From assembly GCA_028826165.1 (NCBI GenBank), contig JAPDFW010000055.1, forward strand, positions 501,001 through 565,000: a stretch of DNA of 64,000 nt, written 5' to 3'. Position numbers and translations under genes: made by a program. This DNA comes from Anaeramoeba ignava. Lineage: Eukaryota; Metamonada; Anaeramoebidae. The notes beneath the pieces were generated by a model. The model had not been told where the DNA came from, made no database searches, and worked only from the letters and a program-made list of their open reading frames with translations. Positions 36,146-47,957 of the stretch are shown piece after piece (position 1 is the stretch's first letter; every line of letters begins with the position of its first letter).

Positions 36146-37038
36146 TTTATTTGGTTTTGTTTCTATAAATTTTTTAAATTAAAAGAGAAAAAAAAAATAA
36201 AAAAAAGGGAAATAAAAGAGAAAAAAAAAAAGGAAAAGAGAAAAAAAAAATGAAAAAAAAAATAATTAAAAAAAAATTTTTTTCTTTTTCTTTTTTTATT
36301 TAAAATAATTTTTCATAATTTTTACTAATCAATTCAAAATAATTTTTTTAATTAATTTTATTTCAAAATTAAAATAAAGAATATTTAATATTTAATTTAT
36401 AAATTAATTTAAAAATATAATTTAATATTTAATTTTATGTTTAAAATAATAATTTATTGTTTTAGATTTAAATATTTTATTATTTAAATATTTAACATAA
36501 AAATATAAAAATGAAAATAGATTTAATTTAATATTTAATTTATAAATTAATTTAAAAAATATAATTTAATATTTAATTTTATTATTAAAATAATAATTTA
36601 TTGTTTTAGATTTAAATATTTTATTATTTAAAAATATTTTGAAAATTGATTTTTGAAATTAAAATTTTATCTTTTTGAATTAAATTGAATTAATATTAAT
36701 TTGGAAATTTGATTTTAAAATTTAAATTTATTAATAATTTTTAAATTCCAAAAAAAAATTAAATTAAAAATTAAATTAAAATAATTTTCCTTTATTTTTT
36801 TAATAAAAAAAATTAATAAAAAATAATAATAATTTATTAATAAATTAATTTAAAATAATAAATTAAAAAGAAAATTAAATTAATTATTAATTTAAATTTA
36901 TTCTCATTTTTTATATTTTTATTTATTTTCAAAATCCACTTTTTTTATTTTTTTTTTTATTTAAATTTTTTTTTTCATTTTTTTCCCTTTTTTTTTAAAT
37001 AAAAACAAAAACAAAAAAACAACAAACAAAAACACAAA
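36146..37038. other. AT-rich intergenic region with a duplicated 150 bp segment
   Basis: Gap between the divergent eIF4E and BTB-TLDc starts. The segment at about 36386-36480 (AATATTTAATTTATAAATTA, then TTATTGTTTTAGATTTAAAT) is repeated at about 36530-36630. A TCCACTTTTTTT element lies at 36935-36948. No coding signal was seen. Confidence 0.5.
36935..36948. promoter_or_regulatory. Recurrent TCCACTTTTT element
   Basis: ATCCACTTTTTTTA, about 95 bp upstream of the ATG at 37039. It is the same core as at 741, 849, 1713, 1819, 13830, 18964, 23067 and 25931. Confidence 0.35.
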
Positions 37039-40000
37039 ATGGATAATAATAATAATAACCAAATTCAAAATGAAAATGCAAATGAAAATGCAAATCAAAA
37101 TGAAATGAAAAATTTAGAAAAAAAAGTAACAAAAAATTTAATTAAAGATTATTCAAACCTTTTAAATGGAAATTCATTTAAAGATTTTTCAATTTTTGTT
37201 GAGAATGAATCAAATCCTTTTGAAATTAAAGTTCATAAATCAATTTTATCTTCAAGATCTCCTTTTTTTAATGAGTTTTTAAGGCAAGAATCTCTTTCTA
37301 TTTCTTTAAATCAATTTAATAAAAAAGAAATGGAATCAATTTTGAGTTATATTTATTATGGAAATATTTCTTTTGAGAATCAAGAAAATCTTATTCAATT
37401 ATTGGAAATTTCAATTTATTTTAAATTAAATTTATTGAAAGAAATTATTCAAAAAAAATTTTAAATTCAATTAATTATTCAAATTTTTCCAATTTTTATT
37501 CCAAAATCGAAATTTAAATTCAAATGAAATTGAAATAAAATGTTTTGAATTAATAAATCAAAATTTTTCCCAAATTCAGAATAATGAAAATTTATTCAAT
37601 TTAACTAAAGAAGAAATTATCAAATTTATTCAATTTAAACAAGAAAAAAAAGAAATTTTTCAATTTGATTTTTTTCAATTTTTAAATAATTGGATTGAAA
37701 AAAGAAATGAAAGATTAAAAGGAAAGAAAGAGAAAGAAAAAGAAAAAGAAAAAGGAATTGAAAAGAAAAGATTATTTCATTCTTTTTTTTCATTATTTGA
37801 TAAAGATTCAATTTCAAAACAAGATTTTGATAAATTAAAACAATTCGATTTTTTTCTTCCTAAATCTTTTTTAATTCATTTTGAAAGAACTATTTTTGAA
37901 ATTAAAGATAAGGAAAAAGAAAAGAAAATCAAAGAAAATGATAAAAGAATCAAAGAAAAAGAAAATAAAATTAAAGAAAAAGATAAGATTCTCAAACAAA
38001 AAGATGAGGAAATCCAAAATCTTAAATTATCTTTTGAGAAAAAAATTGAAAACCAGAAAGAAAAAATCAAAGAAATTCAAAATCAAAATCAAATTGAAAA
38101 TAAATTGATGAAGATTTTTTCAAATTCAGAAATTATTAAAGAGATTGAATATGTTAAGAAATTACAAGAATGGATAAATGATAATAAATTCTTTTCTAAA
38201 ATGAAAAAAGGATTTCAGCAAAAAGAGATGGATTTAATTCTGAAAATTGGCATAAAAAAGTTGATGGGAAAGGAAAAACATTAATTATTATCAAAACAAA
38301 AGATAATTTTATTTTTGGAGGATTTACTCAAGTTGGATGGACAAATGATAAATCAAAATGGAGAGAAGAAGATAGAAAAGATAGTGATGGATATATTCCA
38401 GATCCAAATGCATTTATTTCAAATTAAGAAATGAGAAAATAAAGAAATAGAAAAAAGATAAGTTTACAATTAAAAAGGAAAAATATGCAATTTTTAATAT
38501 TTAGGTTTTGGATCCAACTTTTGGAGGTAAAATAAATAATTTATTTAATAAATAATTATTATTTCAATTTAAAATTAAATTAATAAATAATCCAAAATAT
38601 TAATATAATAAATAATATTATTATTTCAATTTAAAATAAAATTAATTTTAAATTAAATGAATTATTGAATTATTAAAAAAGATTAATTTTATTTTTTGAG
38701 GATTAATTTATATTTAATAAATAAACAAATTATAATTAAAATTAAATTAATAAATAATCCAAAATATTAATATAATAAATAATATTATTATTTTAATTTA
38801 AAATAAAAATAAATTTTAAATTAAATTATTATTAATTATTATTAAAATTAATTATTTATCTTTATTAAAATAGTTTAATAAATATTTATTTTATAATTAA
38901 AAAAAATTAATAAAAATCTAAAAAGAATATAATAAATTATTATTTCAATTTTAAAATGAAATTAATTTTAAATTAAAATATTATTAATTATTATTAAAAT
39001 TAATTATTTATCTTTATTAAAATAGCTTGTAAATAATTTATATTTAATAAATATTTATTATTATAATTAAAATTAAATTAATAAATAATCTAAAAATATT
39101 AATATAATAAATAATATTATTACTTCAATTTAAAATAAAATTAATTTTAAATTAAATTATTATCAATTATTATTAAAATTAATTATTTATTTTTATTAAA
39201 ATAGAATCGTAAATAATTTATATTTAATAAATAAATATTATTATAATTAAAATTAAATTAATAAATAATCCAAAATATTAATATAATAAATAATATTATT
39301 ATTTAAATTTAAAATAAAATTAATTTTAAATTAAATTATTATTAATTATTATTAAAATTAACTATTTATATTTATTAAAATAGTTGGTAAATAATTTATA
39401 TTTAATAAATATTTATTATTATAATTAAAATTAAATTAATAAATAATCCAAAATATTAATATAATAAATAATATTATTATTTAAATTTAAAATAAAATTA
39501 ATTTTAAATTAAATTATTATTAATTATTATTAAAATTAATTTTTATCTTTATTAAAATAGTTGGTAAATAATTTATATTTAATAAATATTTATTATAATT
39601 AAAATTAAATCAATAAATAATCTAAAATATTAATATAATAAATAATATTATTACTTTAAATTTAAAATAAAATTAATTTTAAATTAAATTATTATCAATT
39701 ATTATTAAAATTATTTATTTATCTTTATTAAAATAGAGTGTAAATAATTTATATTTAATAAATATTTATTATTATAATTAAAATTAAATTAATAAATAAT
39801 CCAAAATATTAATATAATAAATAATATTATTATTTCAATTTAAAATAAAATTAATTTTAAATTAAATTATTATTAATTATTATTAAAATTAATTATTTAT
39901 CTTTATTAAAATAGATTGTAAATAATTTATATTTAATAAATATTTATTATTATAATTAAAATTAAATTAATAAATAATCCAAAATATTAATATAATAAAT

Positions 40001-40251
40001 AATATTATTATTTAAATTTAAAATAAAATTAATTTTAAATTAAATTATTATTAAAATTAACTATTTATTTTTATTAAAATATTTATAGGTGATATTGAGT
40101 TAGATCTGATTTACAATCTGGTTATTCAAATTTTGGTAAAAGTTATAATCTACCTAATGGAATTAAATATGGAACAGATGAAGCTAAAAGCTATTTAGCT
40201 GGTTCTTTTGATGAATGGGTTGTTGATGAACTTGAAACTTATTTCATTTAA
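37039..40251 (+). pseudogene. BTB-coiled coil-TLDc protein, multiply frameshifted
   Basis: From ATG 37039 the first 141 codons encode an Asn-rich lead and a BTB domain (FKDFSIFVENES; KVHKSILSSRSPFF; LSYIYYGNISFENQENL). A BACK-like segment continues in other frames to about 37640. A Lys/Glu-rich coiled coil follows (to about 38100), then a TLDc domain (SAKRDGFNSENWHKK; KTLIIIKTKDNFIFGG; SDGYIPDPNAF). After a 1562 bp intron (38527-40088) the TLDc end is encoded (SGYSNFGKSYNLPNG; GTDEAKSYLAGSFDEW). Continuity requires frame changes near 37450, 37520, 38214, 38418, about 38505 and 40101, mostly one missing base. That is too many for a working gene as written. It is either a decayed copy or a badly polished region. 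TLDc proteins are linked to oxidative-stress resistance and V-ATPase regulation. Confidence 0.7.
38527..40088 (+). repeat. Tandem array of about 175 bp intron-like units inside the TLDc intron
   Basis: The intron runs from GTAAAA (after TTTTGGAG) to TTTATAG (before GTGATATTGAG). It contains about eight tandem units. Six consecutive units (39029-39204, 39209-39383, 39387-39560, 39564-39736, 39740-39914, 39918-40088) each begin GTAAATAATTTATATTTAAT and end with TAG, the first five with TTATTAAAATAG. Neighbouring units are separated by only 3-4 variable bases (ctt before the first, then aatc, ttg, ttg, agt, att). The earlier units are more degenerate. Confidence 0.88.
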
Positions 40252-40406
40252 AAACTTTTTTTCATTTTTTTTTCAAAATTTAATTCAATTTTAATTTACT
40301 TTCAATCAAATTAAATTCTTTAAATCAATAAATAAGAAACAAATTTAATTTTAATTTATTTAATTTTAATTTAAAAAGAAGAAAAGAAATTTTATTGAAA
40401 TTTGGA

Positions 40407-41520
40407 TTAAAAACATTTTTGATGAACTATTTTTGGACCATTTTCTTGATAATCTTCTTTAGTAATCCACATTTTAGCAAAATTAGATGTAGAAGCCAAA
40501 ATTGAAGCACCAATCCAAGTGGAAAGCCATCTTTCTGGAGGAGAAATGATTTGTATTTTGATTTTTAGAGGAAGTAATTGAGAAACTTCTTTTTGAATTC
40601 TTTCTGTTAAACCAGGAAATAATGATGAACCACCAGATAAAATGATGTTTTGATACAACTCTTTTCTAATACCAACACTGATTTTGTTAAGTGAATTGCA
40701 AATCATTTGATGAATTCCTTGTGTTTCAATTCCAATTAGTGAAGGTTTAAATAATAATTTCTGTGCATTTGAATTTTTCATTTGATAATTTAATAATTTT
40801 ATCATTCTCCAATTTATATTCCTTTTCAATTCCATTTAATTTTTTGATTTCTTGATCAAAATCAATTGAAACATAACAAGTTTTTTTTTTGAGATCTTCG
40901 ATCATGTCTTTTTCATAAGTTGTTTTAAATTCGATCCCTTTTTGATTGAGATTTTGGATTAAATAATTTGTTATTTCTCTTCCTGCCAAATTAGATTTCA
41001 TAATAGAATCAGGTAAACAAAATCCATCATAAATAGGAACAACAGAAGAAAAATCATCTCCAATTTCAACAATAATTCCTGTTTTTTTTCCTGATTGATA
41101 CATTGCTAACATTGCTGAATTAGCAAGATAAAATGAATGAACATCAAATGATTCAAACATGATTTCCGTAGTTTTTTCCCGATTTTCTTTTGGATTTAAT
41201 GGTGATTCAGTAAATAGAAAGGAATCTTCTTCAGGAATGATTCTTAATTCGTTATAAAATGCATCATACCATATTCTTTCCATATCATCCCAATTTGTTA
41301 TTATTCCATGTTTTATTGGATAGTTTAAATTTAATATTCCACTTTTTGCTTTTGCTGAATCTCCAATATAATATTCTTTTCCTCCAAACATTTGGATTAA
41401 TTCTTTGTTTTTGGGTTTTCCTATTATTGTTGGTAAAATTTTATAAGGTGCATCATCTCCTGCATATCCTACTTTAAGTGTTTGTGATCCGTTATCAATT
41501 ATTATTATTTGTTCTGCCAT
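40407..41520 (-). CDS. Divergent actin, frame broken once
   Basis: Reads from ATG 41520 as an actin of about 370 aa: DNGSQTLKVGYAGDDAP at the N-terminus, YPIKHGIITNWDDMERIW, VPIYDGFCLPDSI with LAGREIT, SGGSSLFPGL, PPERWLSTWIGASILAS and the actin-like end IVHQKCF. The frame shifts near 40759, where one extra A (minus strand) separates FKCTE from LLFKPSLIG. Otherwise all segments are present at normal spacing. Residues tied to ATP hydrolysis differ: the Gln137 region reads YLANSAMLAMY (Ser for Gln) and the His161 region reads DDFSSVVPIY (Ser for His). It is therefore a divergent actin or actin-related protein, probably slow or dead in ATP hydrolysis, not the main cytoskeletal actin. Confidence 0.8.
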
Positions 41521-41599
41521 TATTATTAATAAAAAAAAAGAAAAATAAAAAGATGAAATGAAAAAAATGAAAAAATGAATAAAATGAAAAATGAAAAAA

Positions 41600-41860
41600 T
41601 TTTGATTTTGATTTCTTCAATGATTTCTTTTTTAATTTTCTTTTTAAATTTGATTTGAATAAATTTTAATTTTGATTTCTTCAATGATTTCTTTTTTAAT
41701 CTTAATTTTGATTTCTTCAATGATTTCTTTTTTAAATTAATAAATCTATTAAATTTGGATTTGTTTGATTTAATTGAAAATAATCAATTCCAATTTTAAG
41801 TTCTTCAATTATTTCTTTTTTAATTTTGATTTTAATTTTGATTTCTTCAATGATTTCTTT
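41600..41860 (-). pseudogene. Duplicated 3' fragments of an RCC1-BTB gene
   Basis: Positions 41735-41830 repeat the last 25 or so codons of the RCC1-BTB gene next door (GIDYFQLNQTNPNLIDLL). A TTTTGATTTCTTCAATGATT motif occurs at about 41606, 41668, 41711 and 41840. These look like short tandem duplications of a gene end. Confidence 0.6.
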
Positions 41861-41861
41861 T

Positions 41862-43659
41862 TTAAATTAATAAATCTATTAAATTTGGATTTGTTTGATT
41901 TAATTGAAAATAATCAATTCCAATTTGAATTTCATCAATTATTTCTTTTGTAATTTGAATTCCTTTTTTAATTTGGTTTGAATAAATCCAATATTCAAAT
42001 ATTTGAAATGATTTATCACTTAATTCACTATAATCTGTAACTTTATTTGATTTATCTTCAGTTACAGATAAAAACATTCCTCGATATAATTCACTTCTCA
42101 TTATTAATATTAATTTAGGAAATTTATATTGTTTTTCATTTTTTTCAATTATAAAATCTTTTTCATTTTCATTTTCATTTAAATAAATTCTTTTAATTGT
42201 TTCTTCAATTTTTTCATTTAAATTTATAATTTCTTTAATTTTAGAATATAATTTTGGATTTATTTTGGAATTATTTGAATAAATCATTTCAAATATTTGA
42301 TTTGATTTTTGAATTGATTTATTTGAAATAATTTCTTGAAGTTTTTCAATTTGATTTTGATCTTTTGATTTAATCTATATTTCAATATTAATTTATGAGC
42401 TTCTGATTATTTCTCCATTTTTGGTTTTAAATGAAATATCACAAAATTCTTTTCTTTGGAATAGTTTTATCAAATCTTCTTCAAGATTGGAAAAAGGAGA
42501 AGAATAAGAATAGTAAACAAATGATTTTTCATGACCACAAGAAACATGATAATTGGAAATATCTTCATCAAATCTTAATTTAGGAAGTTCAATTTGAATT
42601 GGAATTAATTGCTCATCTTCAGATGTATGTCCTAATTGGCCATAATGATTTTTCCCAAAACCAATCACTCTTCCTTTTGAAGTTAAAATCAAAGTATGAA
42701 AAGCACCAACAGAAATTTCAAGAATATTCTCATTTTCAAATAAAAGTAGTTTAATTTCAGTAAATCGTTTTGCATTATCATTTTTGCCAAGTCCATTATA
42801 TAGAAAGTTTCCACATGAATAAACTTTTCTTTTTGGATTTTGATTTTGATTTTGATTTTGATTTTGATTTTGATTTTGATCTTCAATCAACATGACTGAA
42901 TGCCAAAGAGCAGTTTGAATATCAATTATTTTTCCTTTTGGAATATTTTGGATTTTGGTTGGTTTTGTGATTTCTATTTCTTTTCTTTTTTTTGGTCCTA
43001 ATCCAAGTTGTCCGAAATAATCATCTCCAAAAACAAATAATTCTTGATTTGAATTTAAAAGAAAAACAGTTTTTGAAGAATTTCCTGTAAATATTTTAGA
43101 AACATTTTTCATTATTAAAATTGGGTTTTCTGTCTTTATAAAGCGATTTAAAACCAAATTCGCCATATTCATTTGAACCAAATCGATAAGCATTTTGATT
43201 TGAAGTTAATAAGTAAATAAAATAATCACCAGAAACAATATCTTTAATTATTATATCATTTGTATCTTCAATTAATGATGAAATATTGATAAATTTATTT
43301 GGATTTTCTGTATCATCTGTATTAATATTTTCTCCTTTAGCAAATACATTTCCTTCTATTGTTAAAATAGCTTCATTTTCTTGACCAACAGTTACTTTTT
43401 TAATATTTTCAATTTCGATTTTTTGAGGATTTTGTTCTGAATCGTTTTCTTTTAAATATTCTATTGCTTTTCCATTTTTAAAAAGGAAAATTGTTGAAAA
43501 ACTTGATGAAATTTGTTTAATTTGTTTTTCATTTTCATTTTCATTTTCATTTTCATTTTCATTTTCAAATTTAAATTGAATTGGTTTTGTTATTCTATAG
43601 TAACGAACTTTTTTAATTGTTGGTGATTGATTTAAACCAAAATATAAAATTTCATTCAT
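41862..43659 (-). CDS. RCC1-BTB paralogue A, frameshifted
   Basis: Starts MNEILYFGLNQSP at 43659 and ends NPNLIDLLI at 41862. RCC1 blades are followed by the double BTB region. The frame changes near 43125 (after SLYK), near 42405 (after NGEII, where sister genes read KAHKL) and near 42355 (in the RLNQ segment). Each is a one-base difference from intact paralogues. It is either a decaying copy or carries assembly errors. It contains a short (NQ)n run between blades at about 42840-42885. Confidence 0.7.
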
Positions 43660-43726
43660 TTTAAAAAAGAAAAAAATGAAAAAAATGAAAAATGAAAAAT
43701 GAAAAATTTTAATTTTAATTTTAATA

Positions 43727-45535
43727 TTAATTTTGATTATTAAATTTATTAATTAATAAATCAAATAAATTTGGATTTGTTTGATTTAATTGAAAATAAT
43801 CAATTCCAATTTGAATTTCATCAATTATTTCTTTTGTAATTTCAATTTCTTTTTTAATTTGGTTTGAATAAATCCAATATTCTAATAATTGAAATGATTT
43901 ATTACTTAATTCACTATAATCTGTAACTTTATTAGATTTATCTTCAGTTACAGATAAAAACATTCCTCGATATAATTCACTTCTCATTATTAATATTAAT
44001 TTTGGAAATTTATATTGTTTTTCATTTTTTTCAATAATAAAATCTTTTTCATTTTCATTTAAATAAATTCTTTTCATTATTTCTTCTATTTTTTCATTTA
44101 AATTTATAATTTCTTTAATTTCAGAATATAATATTGGATTTATTTTGGGATTATTTGAATAAATCATTTCAAATATTTGATTTGATTCTTTAATTGATTT
44201 TTTGAAATAATTTCTTGAAGTTTTTCAATTTCATTTTGATTTTGATTTAATCTATATTTCAATATTAATTTATGAGCTTTAATTATTTCTCCATTTTCTG
44301 TTTTAAATGAAATATCACAAAATTCTTTTCTTCCAAATAATTTTATCAAATCTTCTTCAAGATTGGAAAAAGATGAAGGAGAATAATAAAGAAATGATTT
44401 TGAATTACCACAAGAAACATGATAATTAGAAATATCTTCATTAAATCTTAATTTAGGAAGTTTAATTTGAATTGGAATTGATTGACTATTTGTATCTCCA
44501 GTTCCTAATTGATATAAATTATTTAAACCAAATCCTATTAGTTTCCCTTTAGAAGTTAAAATCAAAGTATGATAATATCCAACAGAAATATCAATAATAT
44601 TATCATCATTTTCAAATAAAGATGATTTGATTTCAGTAAATTCATAAGTATCATTATCTTTTCCAAGTCCATTATATGGATAATATCCACATGAATAAAG
44701 TTTTCTTTTTGGATTTTCATTTTCATTTTCATTTTCAATCAACATTATTGAATAGTCGCTTCCACATTGAATATCAATTATTTTTCCTTTTGGAATATTT
44801 TGGATTTTGGTTAATTTTCTGATTTTTTTTTTCCGAAATCCTAATCCAAGAGAACTGTGGTTGTTTTTTCCGCATCCAAATAATTCTTGATTTGAATTTA
44901 AAAGGAAAACAAAACTTGAAGGAGTTCCTGAAAATACTTTAGAAATATTTTTCATCATTAAAATTGGTTTTTGTGTTTTTCTTATTTTTCTGTTTAGATT
45001 TTTGTGTTTTTTAATAATTATTTTAGAACTAAGACTAAGTTCACCAAATTTATTTGAACCAATTCCGTAAACATTTTGATTTGAAGTTAATAAATAAATT
45101 GATTGATATCCGTAAACAATATCTTTAATTATTCTATCATTTGTATCTTCAATTAATGATGAAATATTGATAAATTGTCTTCGATTTTTTGAATTAATAT
45201 CATATCCTTTGGCAAATACATTTCCTTCTTTTGTTAAAATAGCTTCATTTTGATAACCAACAGTTACTTTTTGAATATTTTCTTCAATTTGGATTTTTTC
45301 ATTGAAAATCTGATTTGGATTGAAATATCTTAAATATTCTATTGCTTTTCCATTTTCAAAAAGGAAAATTGTTGAAGCACCACTTGATGCAATTTGTTTA
45401 ATTTGTTTTTCATTTTCATTTTCATTTTTCATTTTCATTTTCAAATTTAAATTGAATTGGTTTTGTTATTTCATCTGATTTATTTTTTAAAATAATTGGA
45501 TATTGATTTTGACCAAAAAATAAACAATCATTCAT
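43727..45535 (-). CDS. RCC1-BTB paralogue B, frameshifted
   Basis: Starts MNDCLFFGQNQYP at 45535. An extra A in the (GAAAAT)n run near 45428 breaks the frame, and a missing base near 44205 (ISKNQLKN for ISNKSIKES) breaks it again. Otherwise the full RCC1 and BTB order is present, ending KFNNQN at 43727. Blade 3 carries the KIIIKKHKNLNRKIRKT insertion shared with copies C, E and F. Confidence 0.7.
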
Positions 45536-45564
45536 TTTTTGAAATGAAAAAAATGAAAAATGAA

Positions 45565-45780
45565 AAAATGAATTTTAATTTGAATTTGAATTTTAATTTT
45601 AATTTTAATTTTAATTTTAATTTTAATTTTAATTTTAATTTTAATTTTAATTTTAATTTTTGATTTTAATTTTAATTTTAATTTTAATTTTAATTTTAAT
45701 TTTAATTTTAATTTTAATTTTAATTTTAATTTTGATTTTAATTTTGATTTTAATTTTAATTTTGATTTTGATTATTAAAT
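45565..45780. repeat. TTTTAA hexamer block
   Basis: About 215 bp of TTTTAA repeats between copies B and C, overlapping the aberrant tail of C. Confidence 0.85.
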
Positions 45781-47672
45781 TTTTAATTAATAAATCAATT
45801 AAATTTGGATTTGTTTGATTTAATTGAAAATAATCAATTCCAGTTTCTAATTCATCAATTATTTCTTTTGTAATTTGAATTTCTTCTTTAATTTGATTTG
45901 AATAAATCCAATATTCAAATAATTCAAATGATTTATTACTTAATTCACTATAATCTGTAACTTTATTTGATTTATCTTCTGTTACAGATAAAAACATTCC
46001 CCGATATAATTCACTTCTCATTATTAATATTAATTTTGGGAATTTATATTGTTTTTCATTTCTTTCAATTATAAAATCTTTTTCATTTTCATTTTCATTT
46101 AAATAAATTCTTTTCATTGTTTCTTCTATTTTTTCATTTGAATTTATAATTTCTTTAATTTTAGAATATAATATTGGATTTATTTTGGAATTATTTGAAT
46201 AAATCATTTCAAATATTTGATTTGATTCTTTAATTGATTTATTTGAAATAATTTCTTGAAGTTTATCAATTTGATTTTCATTTTGATTTAATCTATATTT
46301 CAATATTAATTTATGAGCTTTAATTATTTCTCCATTTTTGGTTTTAAATGAAATATCACAAAATTCTTTTCTTCTAAATAGTTTTATCAAATCTTCTTCA
46401 AGATTGGAAAAAGATGGAGGAGAATAATAAAGAAATGATCTATTATATCCACAATAAATATGATAATTAGAAATATCTTCATTAAATCTTAATTTAGGAA
46501 GTTCAATTTGAATTGGAATTGATTGACTATTTGTATCTCCAGTTCCTAATTGATATAAATTATTTAAACCAAATCCAAAAAGTTTCCCTTTAGAAGTTAA
46601 AATCAAAGTATAATAGTATCCAACAGAAATATCAATAATATTATCATCATTTTCAAATAAAGATAATTTGATTTCAGTAAATTCATAAGTATCTCCATTT
46701 TTGCCAAGTCCATTATATAGATAATTTCCGCATGAATAAAGTTTTCTTTTTGGATTTTCATTTTGATTTTGATTTTCAATCAACATTATTGAATAGTCAC
46801 TTCCACATTTAATATCAATTATTTTGCCTTTTGGAATATTTTGGATTTTGGTTAATTTTCTGATTTGTTTTTTCCGAAATCCTAATCCAAGAGAACTGTG
46901 GTTGTTTTTTCCGCATCCAAATAATTCTTGATTTGAATTTAAAAGGAAAACATGTTCAGAAGAAGCTCCTGAAAATACTTTAGAAACATTTTTCATCATT
47001 AAAATTGGTTTTTGTGTTTTTCTTATTTTTCTGTTTAGATTTTTGTGTTTTTTAATAATTATTTTAGAACTAAGACTAAGTTGACCAAATTTATTTGAAC
47101 CAATTCCGTAAACATTTTGATTTGAAGTTAATAAGTAAATTGATTGATATCCGTAAACAATATCTTGAATTATTCTATCATTTGTATCTTCAATTAATGA
47201 TGAAATATTGATAAATTCTTTTGGATTTCTTGAATTAATATCTTTTCCTTTTGCAAATACATTTCCTTCTTTTGTTAAAATAGCTTCATTTTGATAACCA
47301 ACAGTTACTTTTTGAATATTTTTCAATTTGGATTTTTTGAGGATTTTGATTTGAATCATTTTCATTTAAATATTCTATTGCTTTTCCATTTTCAAAAAGG
47401 AAAATTGTTGATAAATAACCTGTTGAAATTTGTTTAATTTGTTTTTCATTTTCATTTTCATTTTCATTTTCATTTTCATTTTTATTTTCATTTTCATTTT
47501 CATTTTCATTTTCATTTTCATTTTCATTTTCATTTTCATTTTCATTTTCATTTTCATTTTCATTTTCATTTTCATTTTTAAGTTTAAATTGAATTGGTTT
47601 TGTTATTTTATCTGATTTATTTTTTAAAATAATTGGATATTGATTGTAACCAAAAAATAAACAATCATTCAT
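45653..47672 (-). CDS. RCC1-BTB paralogue C, frameshifted, expanded EN tract
   Basis: Starts MNDCLFFGYNQYP at 47672. The (EN)n run after residue 30 is the longest of the family, more than 20 units. A two-base deletion near 47325 (IEKYSK for IEENIQK) shifts the frame. Near 45780 a missing base turns the usual KFNNQN end into a long (IK)n tail running into the TTTTAA repeat and stopping at 45653. The BTB region is otherwise intact. Confidence 0.7.
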
Positions 47673-47699
47673 TTTTGAAATGAAAAAAATGAAAAATGA

Positions 47700-47957
47700 A
47701 AAAATGAATTTTAATTTTAATTTTAATTTTAATTTTAATTTTAATTTTAATTTTAATTTTAATTTTAATTTTAATTTTAATTTTAATTTTAATTTTAATT
47801 TTAATTTTAATTTTAATTTTAATTTTAATTTTAATTTTAATTTTAATTTTTAATTTTAATTTTAATTTTAATTTTAATTTTAATTTTAATTTTAATTTTA
47901 ATTTTGATTTTAATTTTAATTTTAATTTTGATTTTAATTTTAATTTTAATTTTAATT
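47700..47957. repeat. TTTTAA hexamer block
   Basis: About 255 bp of nearly pure TTTTAA between the start of copy C and the end of copy D. Confidence 0.9.
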
